Below the pieces are notes generated by a model that did not search any database, was not told the origin of the DNA, and worked only from the letters and a program-made list of their open reading frames with translations. Source: Salinibacterium sp. G-O1 (lineage in GTDB: Bacteria; Actinomycetota; Actinomycetes; Actinomycetales; Microbacteriaceae). From it: 64,000 nt of DNA. The stretch lies in contig NZ_JASISV010000001.1 in the NCBI RefSeq assembly GCF_030063305.1, positions 186,001 to 250,000 on the forward strand, given 5' to 3'. How positions within the stretch are numbered: position 1 is the first letter of the stretch; each line of letters starts with the position of its first letter. Positions 63,280 through 64,000 of this stretch are shown here, one piece after another. Position numbers and translations under genes: made by a program.

Positions 63280-64000
63280 TCACAGCCGTCGGCGGGTGGG
63301 CATCTCCTCGACTTCCCTCAACTCCGGTGCGGATGCCGGCGCTGAAGCCAGACGGCGGGCGAGGCGCGACGTCCACGGGCTGGCTGTCGCCCCGTGGGCG
63401 AAGACGCTGACCAGGATGGTCCACACCGCGACCGAGAACACCGTGTCTGCGACGGCCCCGCTCAACCGGTCGAAGACCAACAGAGCGAACAGGATGGATG
63501 CCAACCCTCGGGGACCGAACCAGCCGATATACAGGCGCGTCTCGAACCGGGTGCGCGACCACGCCAGCGCGATGAGCACGGGAACCATGCGCACGACGGT
63601 CAACGAGAGCGCCACGTACAGGGCGATCTGCCAGGTCAGCGATCCAAGCACTGGGGCCGCGAGGACTGCCCCGAAGATCAGGAAGGTGATCGAGCCGAGA
63701 AGCTCGCCCTCGTCTTCAGTGAAGTCCTGCACATTTCGGCATTCATCGCGCGCTACGTAGCTGAACGCGAGTCCGGCAGCGAACGCGGCGATGAACCCGT
63801 TGCCTCCCACCACCCCGGCGCTGGCGTATGCGGCGACGGCAATGGCGATGGTTGCGAGCTGGCGGTAGATGCCGTCCACGAACCCGGCCCGCGCAAAGTG
63901 ATTGAGCGCCCAGGCGCCGAGCGCTCCGACCAGCACGCCGAACAGAATTCCGAAGCCGATCTGCTGGGCCGCGAACACGCCCCAGTTGGTTGCTCCCGCC
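63280..64000 (-). CDS. CPA-type cation/proton antiporter, C-terminal part
   Basis: The frame stays open to the window edge, so the N terminus lies beyond it. ~240 residues with seven or so membrane helices: FGILFGVLVGALGAWALNHF, GGNGFIAAFAAGLAF and RLYIGWFGPRGLASILFALL, the last a typical CPA1 (NhaP-like) segment. A polar tail (VEEMPTRRRL) follows. Likely exchanges Na+ or K+ for H+. Next to thioredoxin on the same strand. Confidence 0.85.
   Translation of the reverse strand, partial: AGATNWGVFAAQQIGFGILFGVLVGALGAWALNHFARAGFVDGIYRQLATIAIAVAAYASAGVVGGNGFIAAFAAGLAFSYVARDECRNVQDFTEDEGELLGSITFLIFGAVLAAPVLGSLTWQIALYVALSLTVVRMVPVLIALAWSRTRFETRLYIGWFGPRGLASILFALLVFDRLSGAVADTVFSVAVWTILVSVFAHGATASPWTSRLARRLASAPASAPELREVEEMPTRRRL

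Noticed and set aside
1-64000. tRNA, rRNA, transposase or phage genes
   Set aside because: None was recognised on reading the intergenic regions and proteins; short RNAs cannot be excluded without a covariance search.

Overview
The window is a 64 kb piece of a high-GC actinobacterial chromosome. Strong use of GTG starts, frequent GATGCC/GCATCC runs, DUF3073, DUF3817, a bacterial SCP-type sterol-carrier ortholog, the PurS/PurQ/PurL three-part FGAM synthase and paired CrcB proteins all fit the order Micrococcales, most likely family Microbacteriaceae (inference from gene content and codon style; no rRNA is present to confirm it). No prophage, transposase, CRISPR array, tRNA or rRNA was seen. 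About 57 protein genes are supported; most are chromosomal housekeeping genes in short operons whose members overlap by 1-4 bases.

Layout. 1-6 kb: the end of a surface-polysaccharide locus (Wzx-like flippase, a Wzz/BY-kinase-like protein with a damaged P-loop, a giant LuxR regulator). 6-9.8 kb: GNAT, chorismate mutase, SDR, then a wHTH-DUF559 (Vsr-like) endonuclease gene enclosed by two matching 66-bp palindromes. 9.8-18.3 kb: purL, and the purS-purQ-DUF2254-DUF3817 operon, split by a CPBP-like protein, a VapBC module and an MscS channel. 18.4-21.4 kb: a tightly coupled acyl-CoA-dehydrogenase-like / PIG-L-methyltransferase / glycosyltransferase operon. 21.4-27 kb: lipoprotein, MFS, small kinase, SGNH esterase, serine hydrolase, VOC dioxygenase. 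27-35 kb: purD-purC-GNAT, SCP, purF, a NarL-type two-component system, purM, DUF3073. 35-42 kb: flavoprotein, two crcB genes, a KimA/APC-type transporter, and a divergent YczE-like/MocR pair. 42-50 kb: RND permease, GNAT, a DEAD-box helicase with a long Arg/Tyr-rich disordered N terminus, cysK-cysE. 50-56 kb: two divergent operons that look like catabolism of a guanidino or amide compound (small membrane protein, NCS1 permease, Zn alcohol dehydrogenase and TetR on one side; nitrilase-fold amidase and ureohydrolase on the other). 56-64 kb: DMT transporter, a 1427-residue secreted nuclease-nucleotidase, RecQ, thioredoxin and a truncated cation/proton antiporter.

Six of the purine-pathway loci (purL, purQ/S, purC, purD, purF, purM) lie here, so the window covers much of de novo IMP synthesis, dispersed and interrupted by unrelated genes. 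The least explained material is non-coding: nine long imperfect palindromes of 58-81 bp in gaps or at gene 3' ends. Three share an inner core (TGYCGYTAYG, then 6-7 bases, then RATAGCGRC) with different outer arms; three others share outer arms (AAATGAAGGA) with different centres. Two of the first family sit on either side of the DUF559 endonuclease gene. This palindrome/endonuclease association is the best candidate here for an undescribed system. A second genome-wide trait is a TANNNT-like box 6-7 bases upstream of many start codons, implying that leaderless mRNAs are common.
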